Shown in pieces: positions 33,324 through 41,614 of a stretch of 64,000 nucleotides of DNA. This stretch comes from Cellulomonas fulva (GTDB lineage: Bacteria; Actinomycetota; Actinomycetes; Actinomycetales; Cellulomonadaceae). A model generated the notes under the pieces. The model was not told where the DNA came from, ran no database searches, and saw only the letters and a program-made list of their open reading frames with translations. The position numbers and the translations under genes were made by a program. Numbering within the stretch: position 1 is the stretch's first letter; every line of letters starts with the position of its first letter. The stretch covers positions 1,612,001-1,676,000 of the forward strand of contig NZ_JAHBOH010000001.1 of the NCBI RefSeq assembly GCF_018531375.1, written 5' to 3'.

Positions 33324-33353
33324 TGCGAATCGATTCACATGGGAGCGCGACCA
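33324..33353 (-). promoter_or_regulatory. two LacI-type operators upstream of the GH48 gene
   Basis: TGCGAATCGATTCACA (33324-33339) contains the palindrome GAATCGATTC and shares CGAAYCGATTC with the site at 18380. Next to it, 33340-33353 reads TGGTCGCGCTCCCA on the minus strand, matching the CebR/CelR cellulase operator TGGGAGCGCTCCCA at 12 of 14 positions. The rest of the 332-bp interval 33116-33447 is a long GH48 leader with no recognised element. Confidence 0.6.
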
Positions 33354-33447
33354 CGCCCGCGCGCAGGGCGCAGCCGGCGGGCAGGATGGGAGCCGGGCCG
33401 ACACGGGTGGGCACGAGGTGAGCACGTGAGGGCAGGAAGGGGCGGGC

Positions 33448-33942
33448 GTGGCTCAGGTGAGCGCCGGGCTGCTGCTGCACCGCAGGCCGCCGGACGGCGG
33501 GCCGCAGGTGCTGCTCGCTCGGATGGGTGGCCCGTTCTGGGCGCGTCGCGAGCGCGCGTGGACGGTGCCGAAGGGCCTGGTCGAGGCGGGCGAGGACCCG
33601 CACGCCGCCGCGCTGCGCGAGTTCGCCGAGGAGCTGGGCGTCGCGCCGCCGGCCTCCGCGGCGCCCGACGTCGCCCTCGGCCACGTGACGCAGTCGGGCG
33701 GCAAGGTGGTGCACGCCTGGGCGCGCGCCGCGGACCTCGACGTCGCGGCCCTGCGGTGGCGGGACGACGACGGGCGGTGGCTGGTGAGCACCGCGCTCGT
33801 CGAGTGGCCGCCGCGGTCCGGTCGCACGCTCGAGGTCCCGGAGGTCGACCAGGCCCGGTGGCTCGGGCTCGACGAGGCCCGCGCGCTCGTCGTCGCCGCG
33901 CAGGCCGAGCTGCTGGACCGGCTGGCCGTGCTGCTGACCTGA
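33448..33942 (+). CDS. NUDIX hydrolase
   Basis: The 164-residue product carries the Nudix box GLVEAGEDPHAAALREFAEELGV, with the REFAEEL core intact, near residues 43-65. It begins with AGLLLHRRP and has WTVPKG just before the box. The family hydrolyses nucleoside diphosphates linked to another group, such as NDP-sugars, dinucleoside polyphosphates or oxidised nucleotides; the type cannot be told. GTG 33448 is the likely start, with AAGGGGCGG upstream. It is divergent from the GH48 gene. Confidence 0.9.
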   Translation: MAQVSAGLLLHRRPPDGGPQVLLARMGGPFWARRERAWTVPKGLVEAGEDPHAAALREFAEELGVAPPASAAPDVALGHVTQSGGKVVHAWARAADLDVAALRWRDDDGRWLVSTALVEWPPRSGRTLEVPEVDQARWLGLDEARALVVAAQAELLDRLAVLLT

Positions 33943-33980
33943 GGCGCCCGGGCCGCCGGGCGGAGGGTGCCGACGCGGTC

Positions 33981-33986
33981 TAGCGT
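33981..33986 (+). promoter_or_regulatory. -10 hexamer, leaderless start of propeller gene 1
   Basis: TAGCGT ends 6 nt before GTG 33993. The two paralogous genes have the same layout. Confidence 0.6.
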
Positions 33987-33992
33987 CGAGAC

Positions 33993-35468
33993 GTGGCTCG
34001 CGCACGCGCGATGCAGACGGTCGAGCTCACCGAGGACGGTGCGCCCGCCGGACCAGCCCTGCCCGCCGCCGGACGGCACGGCCGCCGCGCCGGCATCGCG
34101 GGCGTGCTCGTCGTCGTCCTGGCGGGGGCGCTGCTGGTGGGCCAGGCGACGCTGGACGCGCGCCACCGCGCCGACGTGCGCCGGATCGCGGCGCTGCCGG
34201 GCGCCGTGGCGCCGGTCCCCGACGAGCCGAGCGTGCGGTGGACGCTCGACGCCGAGCTCCTCGAGGCGCTCCGGCTGGAGACGCCGGTCCGCCTCACTGA
34301 CGGCTCCGGTGAGCTGTACGTGGGCGCCGTCGCGCGCTCCGACGGCAGCGTCGAGGCCGTCGGGATCGAGGCGACGAACGGCGCCCGGCGGTGGACCACG
34401 ACGCTCACCGGCACCGCGCGCGAGGACGTCCGCTCGGGAGCACCGGGCACCGGCTGCGTCGTCGCGCACGCGTCGTCGGACGAGGGGCCCGTGCTCGCGT
34501 GCCTGCTCACCTTCCACCACGACGCCGACGGCCCGCTCGCGCCACCGCGCCGCGCGCAGGTCGCCGTGTTCGACGCGCGCGCGGGCGAGGTCCTGGCCCG
34601 GTTCCCGGTCCCGGCGCAGGCGAGCAGGCTCGCGGTGGTGGACGGCACGGCCGCGGTGGCGTGGCGGGTGCTCGGCGCGGTCGACCTCGAGGCGCGGGAC
34701 CTGACGACCGGGGCGCTGCGCTGGCGGACGAGCCTGTCGGTGCCGCGGTCGGGCACGCCGATGTTCGGCGCGACGAGCGGCGCGCCCCGCGTCGGGCGCG
34801 TGCAGCTGCAGTCCGCCGCGGGGCTGCTCGTCGTCGCCGCCGGGCAGGAGACCTACCTGCTGACCGCCGACGGGCAGGAGCGCGGCGACGGCGCCCGGCA
34901 GCCGGCCTACGTGCGCGAGGCGACACCGGGCCGACTGGTCCTGCTGGTCGTCGACGGGGAGATCGGCAGCCTGACGGTGCGCCCGCACGCGCCCGACCAG
35001 GTCGTCGACGGGGCCGTGGCGCTGCCGACGCTCGACGACGGCTCGGCGGACGTGGTCCTGACGGTCGACGACGGGCTGCGCGGGCGGGACCCGGACGACG
35101 GGCGCGTGCTGTGGCGCGTCGCCGGGCGCGACAGCGGCCTCGTCGTGCTGGACGGCGTGGCGTACCAGGCGACCGACCGCGACCTGCTGCGCGCGGTCGA
35201 CGTGGCGACCGGCGAGGTGCTGTGGCACGTGCCGGCGCGGCCGGGCCGCTACGGCACGGGGGTCCTGACCGACGGCGACCGGCTGTACGTCGAGGCGCGC
35301 ACCCTGTTCGGGCCGGGCGGGACGGCCGTGCTGCTGGCGTACGGGCTCGACGGGCTGCCGCAGGCGGAGATCCTCCCGCCGCCCGGATGGACCTCGCTGG
35401 AGCTGCGGGGCGGTGTCGTCGTGGCGACGAGCGACGACGCAAGCCGGGGCGCGATCCTGGGCCCGTGA
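33993..35468 (+). CDS. membrane-anchored PQQ-like beta-propeller protein (paralogue 1)
   Basis: The 491-residue product has a short cytoplasmic N-terminus (MQTVELTED), one membrane helix (about 34-53, GIAGVLVVVLAGALLVGQA) and an extracytoplasmic domain built of WD/PQQ-like blades. Blade motifs include DARAGEVLARF, DLTTGALRWRTSL, DPDDGRVLWRVAG and DVATGEVLWHVPA. Two Cys residues (CVVAHASSDEGPVLAC) are conserved in spacing class with the paralogues and probably form a disulphide. No PQQ-enzyme active site is seen, so it is more likely a scaffold or binding protein than a dehydrogenase. It resembles the genes at 37711 and 39826 in the membrane and juxtamembrane region (LLVGQATLDARHRADV). Its function is unknown. 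Confidence 0.85.
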   Translation: MARARAMQTVELTEDGAPAGPALPAAGRHGRRAGIAGVLVVVLAGALLVGQATLDARHRADVRRIAALPGAVAPVPDEPSVRWTLDAELLEALRLETPVRLTDGSGELYVGAVARSDGSVEAVGIEATNGARRWTTTLTGTAREDVRSGAPGTGCVVAHASSDEGPVLACLLTFHHDADGPLAPPRRAQVAVFDARAGEVLARFPVPAQASRLAVVDGTAAVAWRVLGAVDLEARDLTTGALRWRTSLSVPRSGTPMFGATSGAPRVGRVQLQSAAGLLVVAAGQETYLLTADGQERGDGARQPAYVREATPGRLVLLVVDGEIGSLTVRPHAPDQVVDGAVALPTLDDGSADVVLTVDDGLRGRDPDDGRVLWRVAGRDSGLVVLDGVAYQATDRDLLRAVDVATGEVLWHVPARPGRYGTGVLTDGDRLYVEARTLFGPGGTAVLLAYGLDGLPQAEILPPPGWTSLELRGGVVVATSDDASRGAILGP

Positions 35469-35476
35469 CGCAGCAT

Positions 35477-35534
35477 CTTGCGTTGCTGACGTAACTTCTT
35501 GCGATCTGTGATGAAGTCTTGTCAGCCTCTTGTC
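35477..35534 (+). promoter_or_regulatory. helically phased CTTG repeats before the GH87-like gene
   Basis: CTTGCG at 35477 and 35498, and CTTGTC at 35518 and 35529, are spaced 21, 20 and 11 bp apart, so all face the same side of the helix. The last two overlap or flank the -35. This looks like an activator array. Confidence 0.55.
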
Positions 35535-35547
35535 CCATCCGTACGGT
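35519..35547 (+). promoter_or_regulatory. promoter of the GH87-like gene
   Basis: TTGTCA (35519-35524) and TACGGT (35542-35547) are separated by 17 bp, one of the best primary-sigma matches in the window. The predicted start near 35554 leaves a leader of about 47 nt with AAGGAGG before GTG 35601. Confidence 0.65.
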
Positions 35548-35600
35548 GTGGGGCCATGGGCGCCGCCGTGGCGCACCGGTCCGCGCAAGGAGGCGCCACC

Positions 35601-37676
35601 GTGCACACCCGCATCCCCCGCAGCCCCCGTCCGCTCCTCGTCGGTGCCGCGCTCGCGGCGCTCGTCGGTGGGCTCGTCGTCCCCGCCGCTGCCGCCGACT
35701 CCCGCACCGCGGCGGAGGCCGCGGGCGGGTCGGCCACGGCCGTGACGCGTGCCGGGCTCGACCCCGCGCTGAGCGCCGGGCGCGGCTCGTGGCAGCCGGT
35801 CGTCGAGCACGAGGCCGAGAACGCCGTCACCACCGGCGACGTGATCGGCCCCGGGCGCGAGGCCTACACGCTCGAGGCCGAGGCCTCCGGGCGCACCGCG
35901 GTGCGGCTCGACGCGCCCGGTGAGTACGTCGAGGTGACGCTCACGCAGCCGGCCGACGCGATCACCGTCCGGTACGCGCTGCCCGACGCGCCCGGCGGCG
36001 GCGGGCTGGACGCCACGCTGCGGGTCACGGCGCCCAAGGTGAGGCTCGACCTGCCGGTGACGTCGCGGTACTCGTGGCTCTACAACCAGTACCCGTTCAC
36101 CAACGACCCGGACGCCGACCTGCTGCACCCCGACTGGTGGCTCGCGGAGTGCGGCTGCGTGCCCGCGGAGCAGCCGGAGCCCGTGCAGATCAGCAAGCCG
36201 TTCCGGCCGTTCCACTTCTACGCCGAGCAGCGGGCGCTCCTGGGCCGCACCGTCCCGGCGGGCGCCAAGATCCGGATCACCCTCCCGGCCGGTGCCGAGG
36301 TCGACTGGGCGGTCGTCGACGTCGTCGACCTGCAGCGCGTCGGCGGGCCGCGTCCCGCGCCGTACCGTGCGGTCGACGCAACGAGGTACGGCGCCGACCC
36401 CACCGGCCGCAAGGACTCCGCGCGGGCGATCGAGAAGGCGATCGTCGTCGCGCGCCACGCCGACCGGCCGGTCTACGTGCCTGCGGGCACGTACCGGGTG
36501 GACCGGCACATCGTCGTGGACGACGTCACGATCGCCGGGGCCGGCTCGTGGTGGACGATCTTCCGGGGCCGCTCCGTCGCCCTCGACGAGCCCGCCCCCG
36601 ACGGCTCGACGCACACCGGCGTCGGCTTCTACGGCAAGGACGCCGCGGACGGCGGCAGCCACGACGTGGTCCTCAAGGACTTCGCGATCGTGGGCGACGT
36701 CACCGAGCGCATCGACGACGACCAGGTCAACGGGGTCGGCGGCGCGCTGTCCGACTCGGTGCTCAACCGCCTCTACATCCAGCGCACCAAGGTCGGCGTG
36801 TGGGTCGACGGGCCGATGTCCGACCTCGTCGTGCAGAACTCGGTCATCGTGGACCAGCTGGCCGACGGCCTGAACTTCCACACAGGCGTCACCGACTCCG
36901 TCGCGGTCAACAACGTGGTGCGGAACACCGGTGACGACGCGCTGGCCATGTGGGCGGACGGGACGACGAACGCGCGCAACGTCTTCCGGCGCAACACCGT
37001 CCAGTCGCCCACGCTGGCCAACGGCATCGCGATCTACGGCGGGACCGACATCACGGTCGCCAAGAACCTGGTCGCGGACCCGCTGCGCGAGGGGTCCGCG
37101 CTGCACCTGGGCACGCGCTTCGGCGCCGAGCCGTTCGCCGGGACCACGCGGCTCCAGCGCAACACCACCGTCCGCGCGGGCGGCCGCGAGCTGAACTGGG
37201 ACATCGGCATGGGCGCGCTGTGGGTCTACGCGCTCGAGCGGTCGATCGACTCGCGGGTGCTGGTGCGCGGCGAGCACTACCTCGACTCGACCTACAACGC
37301 GATCATGCTCGTCACCGAGTACGGCAAGAAGGACGAGCTGTCGATCAGCGGGCTCGAGTTCGCGAACATCCAGGTCGACGGCGCGGGCACGTCCGTCGTC
37401 AGCGCCCGCACCGCCGGCTCGGCGTCGTTCCGGAACGTCGACGTGCGCAACGTCGGCTGGGCCGGCGTGAACAACTGCGGGGCGTTCACGTGGGACTTCG
37501 AGAAGGGCTCCGAGTTCACGCTCGTGGACCTGGGGGACAACGACGGCACGACGACCACGCCCTGGGAGCCGGGGCCTGCGAACTGGCTCAGCCGGTACAC
37601 GCCCAACACGATCTCCTGCCAGGACCGGCCGGCCGTCGTCGCCCCGCCCGCGCCGTCGCCGTGGACGCAGCCGTGA
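35601..37676 (+). CDS. secreted beta-helix glycoside hydrolase, GH87-like (alpha-1,3-glucanase/mycodextranase type)
   Basis: GTG 35601 is chosen because AAGGAGG lies 8 bases upstream and a signal peptide follows (PLLVGAALAALVGGLVVPAAAA). The 691-residue protein has an N-terminal carbohydrate-binding-like beta-sandwich (about 60-240, beginning VEHEAENAVTTGDV). A pectate-lyase-3-type opening follows (ATRYGADPTGRKDSARAIEKA, about 265) and then a right-handed parallel beta-helix. RNTGDDALAMWADG near residue 445 has the paired Asp expected at the GH87 catalytic site, with LANGIAIYGG and NTTVRAG further on. The family cleaves alpha-1,3-glucan of fungal walls or dental polymers. The family call rests on remembered motifs, so other polygalacturonase-clan activities remain possible. 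Confidence 0.75.
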   Translation: MHTRIPRSPRPLLVGAALAALVGGLVVPAAAADSRTAAEAAGGSATAVTRAGLDPALSAGRGSWQPVVEHEAENAVTTGDVIGPGREAYTLEAEASGRTAVRLDAPGEYVEVTLTQPADAITVRYALPDAPGGGGLDATLRVTAPKVRLDLPVTSRYSWLYNQYPFTNDPDADLLHPDWWLAECGCVPAEQPEPVQISKPFRPFHFYAEQRALLGRTVPAGAKIRITLPAGAEVDWAVVDVVDLQRVGGPRPAPYRAVDATRYGADPTGRKDSARAIEKAIVVARHADRPVYVPAGTYRVDRHIVVDDVTIAGAGSWWTIFRGRSVALDEPAPDGSTHTGVGFYGKDAADGGSHDVVLKDFAIVGDVTERIDDDQVNGVGGALSDSVLNRLYIQRTKVGVWVDGPMSDLVVQNSVIVDQLADGLNFHTGVTDSVAVNNVVRNTGDDALAMWADGTTNARNVFRRNTVQSPTLANGIAIYGGTDITVAKNLVADPLREGSALHLGTRFGAEPFAGTTRLQRNTTVRAGGRELNWDIGMGALWVYALERSIDSRVLVRGEHYLDSTYNAIMLVTEYGKKDELSISGLEFANIQVDGAGTSVVSARTAGSASFRNVDVRNVGWAGVNNCGAFTWDFEKGSEFTLVDLGDNDGTTTTPWEPGPANWLSRYTPNTISCQDRPAVVAPPAPSPWTQP

Positions 37677-37697
37677 CGCCCGCCCGGCGCGCCGGGC

Positions 37698-37703
37698 TAG
37701 CGT
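37698..37703 (+). promoter_or_regulatory. -10 hexamer, leaderless start of propeller gene 2
   Basis: TAGCGT ends 7 nt before GTG 37711, favouring that start over the in-frame GTG 37702, which overlaps the hexamer. Confidence 0.55.
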
Positions 37704-37710
37704 GGGCGCG

Positions 37711-39330
37711 GTGGCGAGGATGCGGCGGGTGGAGGCGGACGACGACCGCGCGCCCCTCGGCACGGACGGCCACGCTGCCGACCACCTGAACGACCACCTG
37801 AACGACCACCTGGCTCGCCACGCGGACGGCCGCGCCGGCGGCGATCCGGACGGCGCCCCGGACGACGACCGGGACGACGGGCCGGACGACGACCCGGACG
37901 GACGGCGCGACCGGCGGCCGTCCGCGGGGCGGTCCCGTCGGCGCGGCGTCCTGCCGGTGCTCGCCGGAGCGCTCGCCGTGCTCGTCGCGCTGCTGGTGGG
38001 GCAGGCCGTGCTCGACGCGCGGCAGCGCGCTCGGGTCGCGGCGTGGACCGAGCTCCCGGGAACGGTCCGTCCGGTCGGGGTGACGGCCGGGGTGACCGTG
38101 GGGGACCAGGTGGAGGCCTCGGGCGTCTTCGCGGTCGCGGAGGGCGACGGCGCGGGGGTGGCCGGCCTCGTGCTCGCGCGGCGCACCGGGGACGACGGGG
38201 TGCGCCGCGTGGTGGCGACCCGAGGCGACGACGGGCGCCAGGCGTGGACGGCGACGCTCGGCAGCGGCCCCGTGACGGTGGAGGGGGACCGGGTCGAGGA
38301 GGCGGGGTGCGAGCTGGGGCGCGGCCCCGGCGCGCCCGTCCTGTGCCTGGTGCAGGACCGGGTCGTGGTCTGGCGCGAGGACGGCCGCAAGGTGCTCGAC
38401 CCGGGCAGCCGCGCCGAGGTCGTCGCGATCGACCCGCGCGACGGGACCGAGCGGCGCCGCTGGGCGGTGCCGGTCGCGGACGGCTTCGCGGCGCTCGACG
38501 ACCTCGTGGTGGTCTCGGTGATCGAGGCGGACGACTCCGTGTCGCTGCGCGCCTACGACGCGGCGACCGGGGATGCGGCCTGGTCGCGCACGCTGCCCGT
38601 GGCGGCCGACTACACGGCCCCGACCGACGCGCTCCTGAGCGAGCCGGTGTCGCTCGACGTCGTCGGCGACGTGCTCGTCGTGACGTGGTACCTCGACCAG
38701 GGGCTCGCGCTGGTGACCCGGGACGGCGACGTGGCCGCCCTCCCGGCCGGCACGTCGAGGGTCGCGGTGGCCGACGGCGGGCTGCGCGTGCTCGGCCGCT
38801 CGGGCGAGGGGCTCGGCTCGACCGTGCGGACGCAGGGCGACGACGCGCTCACGGTCGGCGGCAACGTCGTCGTCCCCCGGGTCGACGACGGCTCGCTCGG
38901 CGACCTGCTGCTCACGGACGCCGGCGGCCTGACGTCGTGGGACCCCCGGACGGGCGCGGCACGGTGGACGTCACCGGTGACCCCCGCGCCGGGCCCCGAG
39001 CCCGTCGTGCTCGGCGGCGTCCTCTACGCGCTGCAGCCGTCGTCGCTCGTGGCGCTCGACGGGGCCACGGGAGCGGAGCGCTGGCGGCACGCGCTGCCGG
39101 AGGCGCTCACGGGCACCCTCCTCGCGACCGACGGGCGGCGCCTGTACGTCGGCGCCCAGGAGTACGCGTACGGCTCCGAGGCCACGCTCGAAGCCGTCGG
39201 GCTCGACGGCGTGGCCGTCCCCGTCACGCTGCCCGAGGGCGCGTACGCGGTCGAGGTCCGCGGGCGGACGCTGGTGGTGCGCGGGGACTCCCCGGACGGC
39301 ACGCGCTCGTGGGTGGCCGTGCTGCGGTGA
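37711..39330 (+). CDS. membrane-anchored PQQ-like beta-propeller protein (paralogue 2)
   Basis: The 539-residue product begins ARMRRVEADDD, has a long Asp/Pro/His-rich disordered cytoplasmic segment (about 10-80, with HLNDHLNDHLARH repeats), a membrane helix (about 84-107) and LLVGQAVLDARQRARV, almost identical to the paralogues. The outer domain has propeller blades (DPRDGTERRRWAV, DAATGDAAWSRTL, DPRTGAARWTSPV, DGATGAERWRHAL) and a Cys pair (CELGRGPGAPVLC). SLGDLLLTDAGGLTSWDPRTG (near residue 395) is shared almost word for word with paralogue 3. It is closer to paralogue 3 than to paralogue 1. The function is unknown; anchoring and a binding role outside the membrane are inferred. Confidence 0.85.
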   Translation: MARMRRVEADDDRAPLGTDGHAADHLNDHLNDHLARHADGRAGGDPDGAPDDDRDDGPDDDPDGRRDRRPSAGRSRRRGVLPVLAGALAVLVALLVGQAVLDARQRARVAAWTELPGTVRPVGVTAGVTVGDQVEASGVFAVAEGDGAGVAGLVLARRTGDDGVRRVVATRGDDGRQAWTATLGSGPVTVEGDRVEEAGCELGRGPGAPVLCLVQDRVVVWREDGRKVLDPGSRAEVVAIDPRDGTERRRWAVPVADGFAALDDLVVVSVIEADDSVSLRAYDAATGDAAWSRTLPVAADYTAPTDALLSEPVSLDVVGDVLVVTWYLDQGLALVTRDGDVAALPAGTSRVAVADGGLRVLGRSGEGLGSTVRTQGDDALTVGGNVVVPRVDDGSLGDLLLTDAGGLTSWDPRTGAARWTSPVTPAPGPEPVVLGGVLYALQPSSLVALDGATGAERWRHALPEALTGTLLATDGRRLYVGAQEYAYGSEATLEAVGLDGVAVPVTLPEGAYAVEVRGRTLVVRGDSPDGTRSWVAVLR

Positions 39331-39336
39331 GGCGCG

Positions 39337-39741
39337 TCAGCCCGCGGCGGAGATGTTCACCATCCACGCGGTGCCGAACCGGTCCGTCAGCATCCCGAAG
39401 GTGTCGCCCCACGGTGCGGTGACGAGCGGCTCCGTGATCGAGGCGCCCTCCGCGAGCCCGTCCCAGTAGCGGCGGAGCGTCGCCTCGTCGTCCCCGCTCA
39501 GCGAGATGGTGATCGAGGACTCCGCGCGCGCCTCGACCGGCGTGGGGCTGTCCGACGCCATGAGCGTGATCCCGCCGGGCGCGGTGAGCTGGCCGTGCAT
39601 GACGCCGTCGCCCGCGTCCGGCATGCCGGACTCCGCGAACGTGGAGATCGTCAGCTCGCCACCGAGCACCGACTGGTAGAACTCGAGCGCCTCGCGCGCG
39701 TTGCCGGCGAAGCCGAGGTAAGGGTTGAGCACGACGGACAT
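39337..39741 (-). CDS. VOC-family protein (PhnB/glyoxalase-like)
   Basis: This 134-residue protein starts NPYLGFAGNAREALEFYQSVLGGEL, the usual opening of the PhnB-like branch of the vicinal-oxygen-chelate superfamily. ISLSGDDEATLRRYWDGLAEGASITEPL and WGDTFGMLTDRFGTAWMVNI, quoted by blocks, follow. Members of this branch are often annotated as glyoxalase or bleomycin-resistance-like, but mostly have no proven activity. It sits on the opposite strand between propeller paralogues 2 and 3, with 6 bp between its stop and that of paralogue 2. No terminator separates them. Confidence 0.9.
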   Translation of the reverse strand: MSVVLNPYLGFAGNAREALEFYQSVLGGELTISTFAESGMPDAGDGVMHGQLTAPGGITLMASDSPTPVEARAESSITISLSGDDEATLRRYWDGLAEGASITEPLVTAPWGDTFGMLTDRFGTAWMVNISAAG

Positions 39742-39813
39742 GGCGGACCTCCGGTCGGTGTGCGGTCGTCCCCATCCTGTCCGACGCCACCCACACGCGA
39801 CACCTCCGGCGGC

Positions 39814-39819
39814 TATCGT
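39814..39819 (+). promoter_or_regulatory. -10 hexamer, leaderless start of propeller gene 3
   Basis: TATCGT ends 6 nt before ATG 39826. Confidence 0.6.
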
Positions 39820-39825
39820 GCGGGC

Positions 39826-41430
39826 ATGACGGCGATGCAGCGCGTCGAGCTCGAGGACGACGAGGACGTCGTCGCGCCCCGCCGGCGCCGTGACCGCCGC
39901 GGGGAGGACGCCCGGGCGAGCTCGCCGGGTGACGGTTCGCGGAACGCGTCGAAGGACAGCAGCGACGAGGCGACGCGTGCCGACGGGACGTCCGATGAGG
40001 AGTCGCTCGACGGCGTCCTTGCGCGGCGTCGGGTGCGGCGCGGCACCGTCGCCGTGCTCGCGGGGGCGCTCGTGCTGGTGCTCGGGCTCGTCGTCGGGCA
40101 GGGCGTGCTGGACGCGCGCGAGCGAGCGAGCGTCGCCCGGTGGGCCGCCCTGCCCGGGACGGTCCGTCCGCTCGGCGACGTGCTGACCGCCGGACTGACG
40201 CTGGACGACACGTGGTGGCCCACGTCGATCGGTCGCGACGAGGACCGCGGCGTGGACGTCGCGTTCGGCGTCCGGACCGCGCAGGACGGTGCTATCGAGG
40301 TCGTCGCCAGGCGCCTGCCGGACGGCGACCAGCTGTGGGCCACACCGATCGGCAGTGGGTTCGAGGCACGTCTCGGCGCCGGCTCTCAGGGCGGCAGCTG
40401 GTGCGAGCGGCACGGGCCGGCCGATGCGGCGCCCCTGGTCTGCCTGGTCACCGACCGGTACCGGGACTGGGACGACGAGGGCAACGAGGCGGTCCACGAG
40501 GGCTCCCGGGCCGCGGTCGCCGTGCTGGATCCCGCTGACGGGACGGAGCGCGCCCGCTGGGACGTCCCGCTGTCCGACGGCTTCGCCCTGCTCGGCGGCG
40601 TCGCCGCGCTGTGGACGATCGCGGACGACGGCGCAGTCGACGTGCGCGCCTACGACGTGGCGACGGGTCGCGAGGCGTGGTCGCGGTCGCTCGAGCCGCC
40701 GCCGGGTCTCGAGCGGCTGGAGTCCTTCGGTTCGCAGGCAGGGGTCTACCCCGCGGGCGACGATCTGCAGGTGCAGTGGTACTCGGAGACGCCCGAGCTC
40801 GTCGTGCTCGACGCCGACGGCGGGCGGGTGCCGGTGCCGGACGGCTTCGACTACGTCGAGCGCCGTGCGGGCGACGACGCCCGGTACTTCGTCGGGGGGG
40901 ACCACGGGCAGATCGCCACGACGCGCACCGGACCCGATGACGTCGACGTCGAGGTCAAGGGCTCGATCCTGTGGCCGGCGGTCGACGACGGATCGCTGGG
41001 CGACCTCCTGCTCACCGACTTCGGGGGCCTCACCTCGTGGGACCCGCGCACGGGCCGTGAGCTCTGGGTCGCGTCCACCTCGCAGGGTCATTCGCTGGTG
41101 GTGCTCGGCGGCGTCCTCTACTGGATCGCCGGGGGCGACGTCGTCGCGGCGGACGGGACCACGGGCGACGAGCTGTGGCGGCGTACCGTCATCGACGCGG
41201 CGGACGTCGTCTCGATCACGACCGACGGCGAACGCATCTACGTCGTCGCGAACAACTTCGGGTACGAGGGCGACACGCCTCGGGCTGCCGAGCTGGCCGC
41301 CGTCTCGCTCGACGGTGAGGAGCTGCACGAGGTCTCGCTGCCGGAGGGTACGACGCGGGTCGAGCAGCTCGGCCCGTACCTGTGGGCGGTGCCCAACGGG
41401 GATGCGGGGCAGGTGGCGCTCCTGTCCTGA
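39826..41430 (+). CDS. membrane-anchored PQQ-like beta-propeller protein (paralogue 3)
   Basis: The 534-residue product begins TAMQRVELEDDED, followed by a charged disordered segment (to about residue 65) and a membrane helix (about 73-95, TVAVLAGALVLVLGLVVGQ). GVLDARERASVARWAALPGTVRP follows, a block shared with paralogue 2. Blades include DPADGTERARWDV, DVATGREAWSRSL and DPRTGRELWVAS; the Cys pair is CERHGPADAAPLVC. SLGDLLLTDFGGLTSWDPRTG repeats the paralogue 2 motif. It has a less extreme GC bias than its neighbours and more varied codons, which could mean a later arrival or relaxed constraint. The function is unknown. Confidence 0.85.
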   Translation: MTAMQRVELEDDEDVVAPRRRRDRRGEDARASSPGDGSRNASKDSSDEATRADGTSDEESLDGVLARRRVRRGTVAVLAGALVLVLGLVVGQGVLDARERASVARWAALPGTVRPLGDVLTAGLTLDDTWWPTSIGRDEDRGVDVAFGVRTAQDGAIEVVARRLPDGDQLWATPIGSGFEARLGAGSQGGSWCERHGPADAAPLVCLVTDRYRDWDDEGNEAVHEGSRAAVAVLDPADGTERARWDVPLSDGFALLGGVAALWTIADDGAVDVRAYDVATGREAWSRSLEPPPGLERLESFGSQAGVYPAGDDLQVQWYSETPELVVLDADGGRVPVPDGFDYVERRAGDDARYFVGGDHGQIATTRTGPDDVDVEVKGSILWPAVDDGSLGDLLLTDFGGLTSWDPRTGRELWVASTSQGHSLVVLGGVLYWIAGGDVVAADGTTGDELWRRTVIDAADVVSITTDGERIYVVANNFGYEGDTPRAAELAAVSLDGEELHEVSLPEGTTRVEQLGPYLWAVPNGDAGQVALLS

Positions 41431-41447
41431 TCCCGTGCTGGTCCGGC

Positions 41448-41614
41448 TCAGTCGGTCTGGCGGATCGCCTCGCCCGCGATCTCGATCGTGACCTTCTTCC
41501 CGACGAGCCAGCCGCGCCCGTACTCCTCGCGGTCGATCTCGGTGGTCGCGGACAAGCCGAAGATGTCCTGGCCGTAGCGGTCGCGGCGCGCGCCGCCGAA
41601 GGTCAGGTCGAATG
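41448..41614 (-). pseudogene. remnant of a YceI-family gene (C-terminal fragment)
   Basis: The minus strand encodes SFDLTFGGARRDRYGQDIFG, LSATTEIDREEYG and GWLVGKKVTIEIAGEAIRQ before a stop at 41448. This is the C-terminal third of a YceI-like lipocalin (about 55 of about 180 residues). The N-terminal two thirds are absent upstream, and between EYG and GWLVG the usual LTWNxALETG segment is missing, so there is an internal deletion as well. An open frame of 66 codons remains, but it is unlikely to fold. It overlaps no other gene. Confidence 0.7.

Noticed and set aside
29912..33421. 1169-codon frame antisense to the GH48 gene
   Set aside because: Its repetitive pattern simply mirrors the FN3 repeats; no domain is recognisable and GH48 is certain.
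33453..38390. 1645-codon open frame on the minus strand
   Set aside because: It runs antisense to the NUDIX, propeller and GH87-like genes, all of which have clear motifs, and encodes an Arg-rich low-complexity protein.
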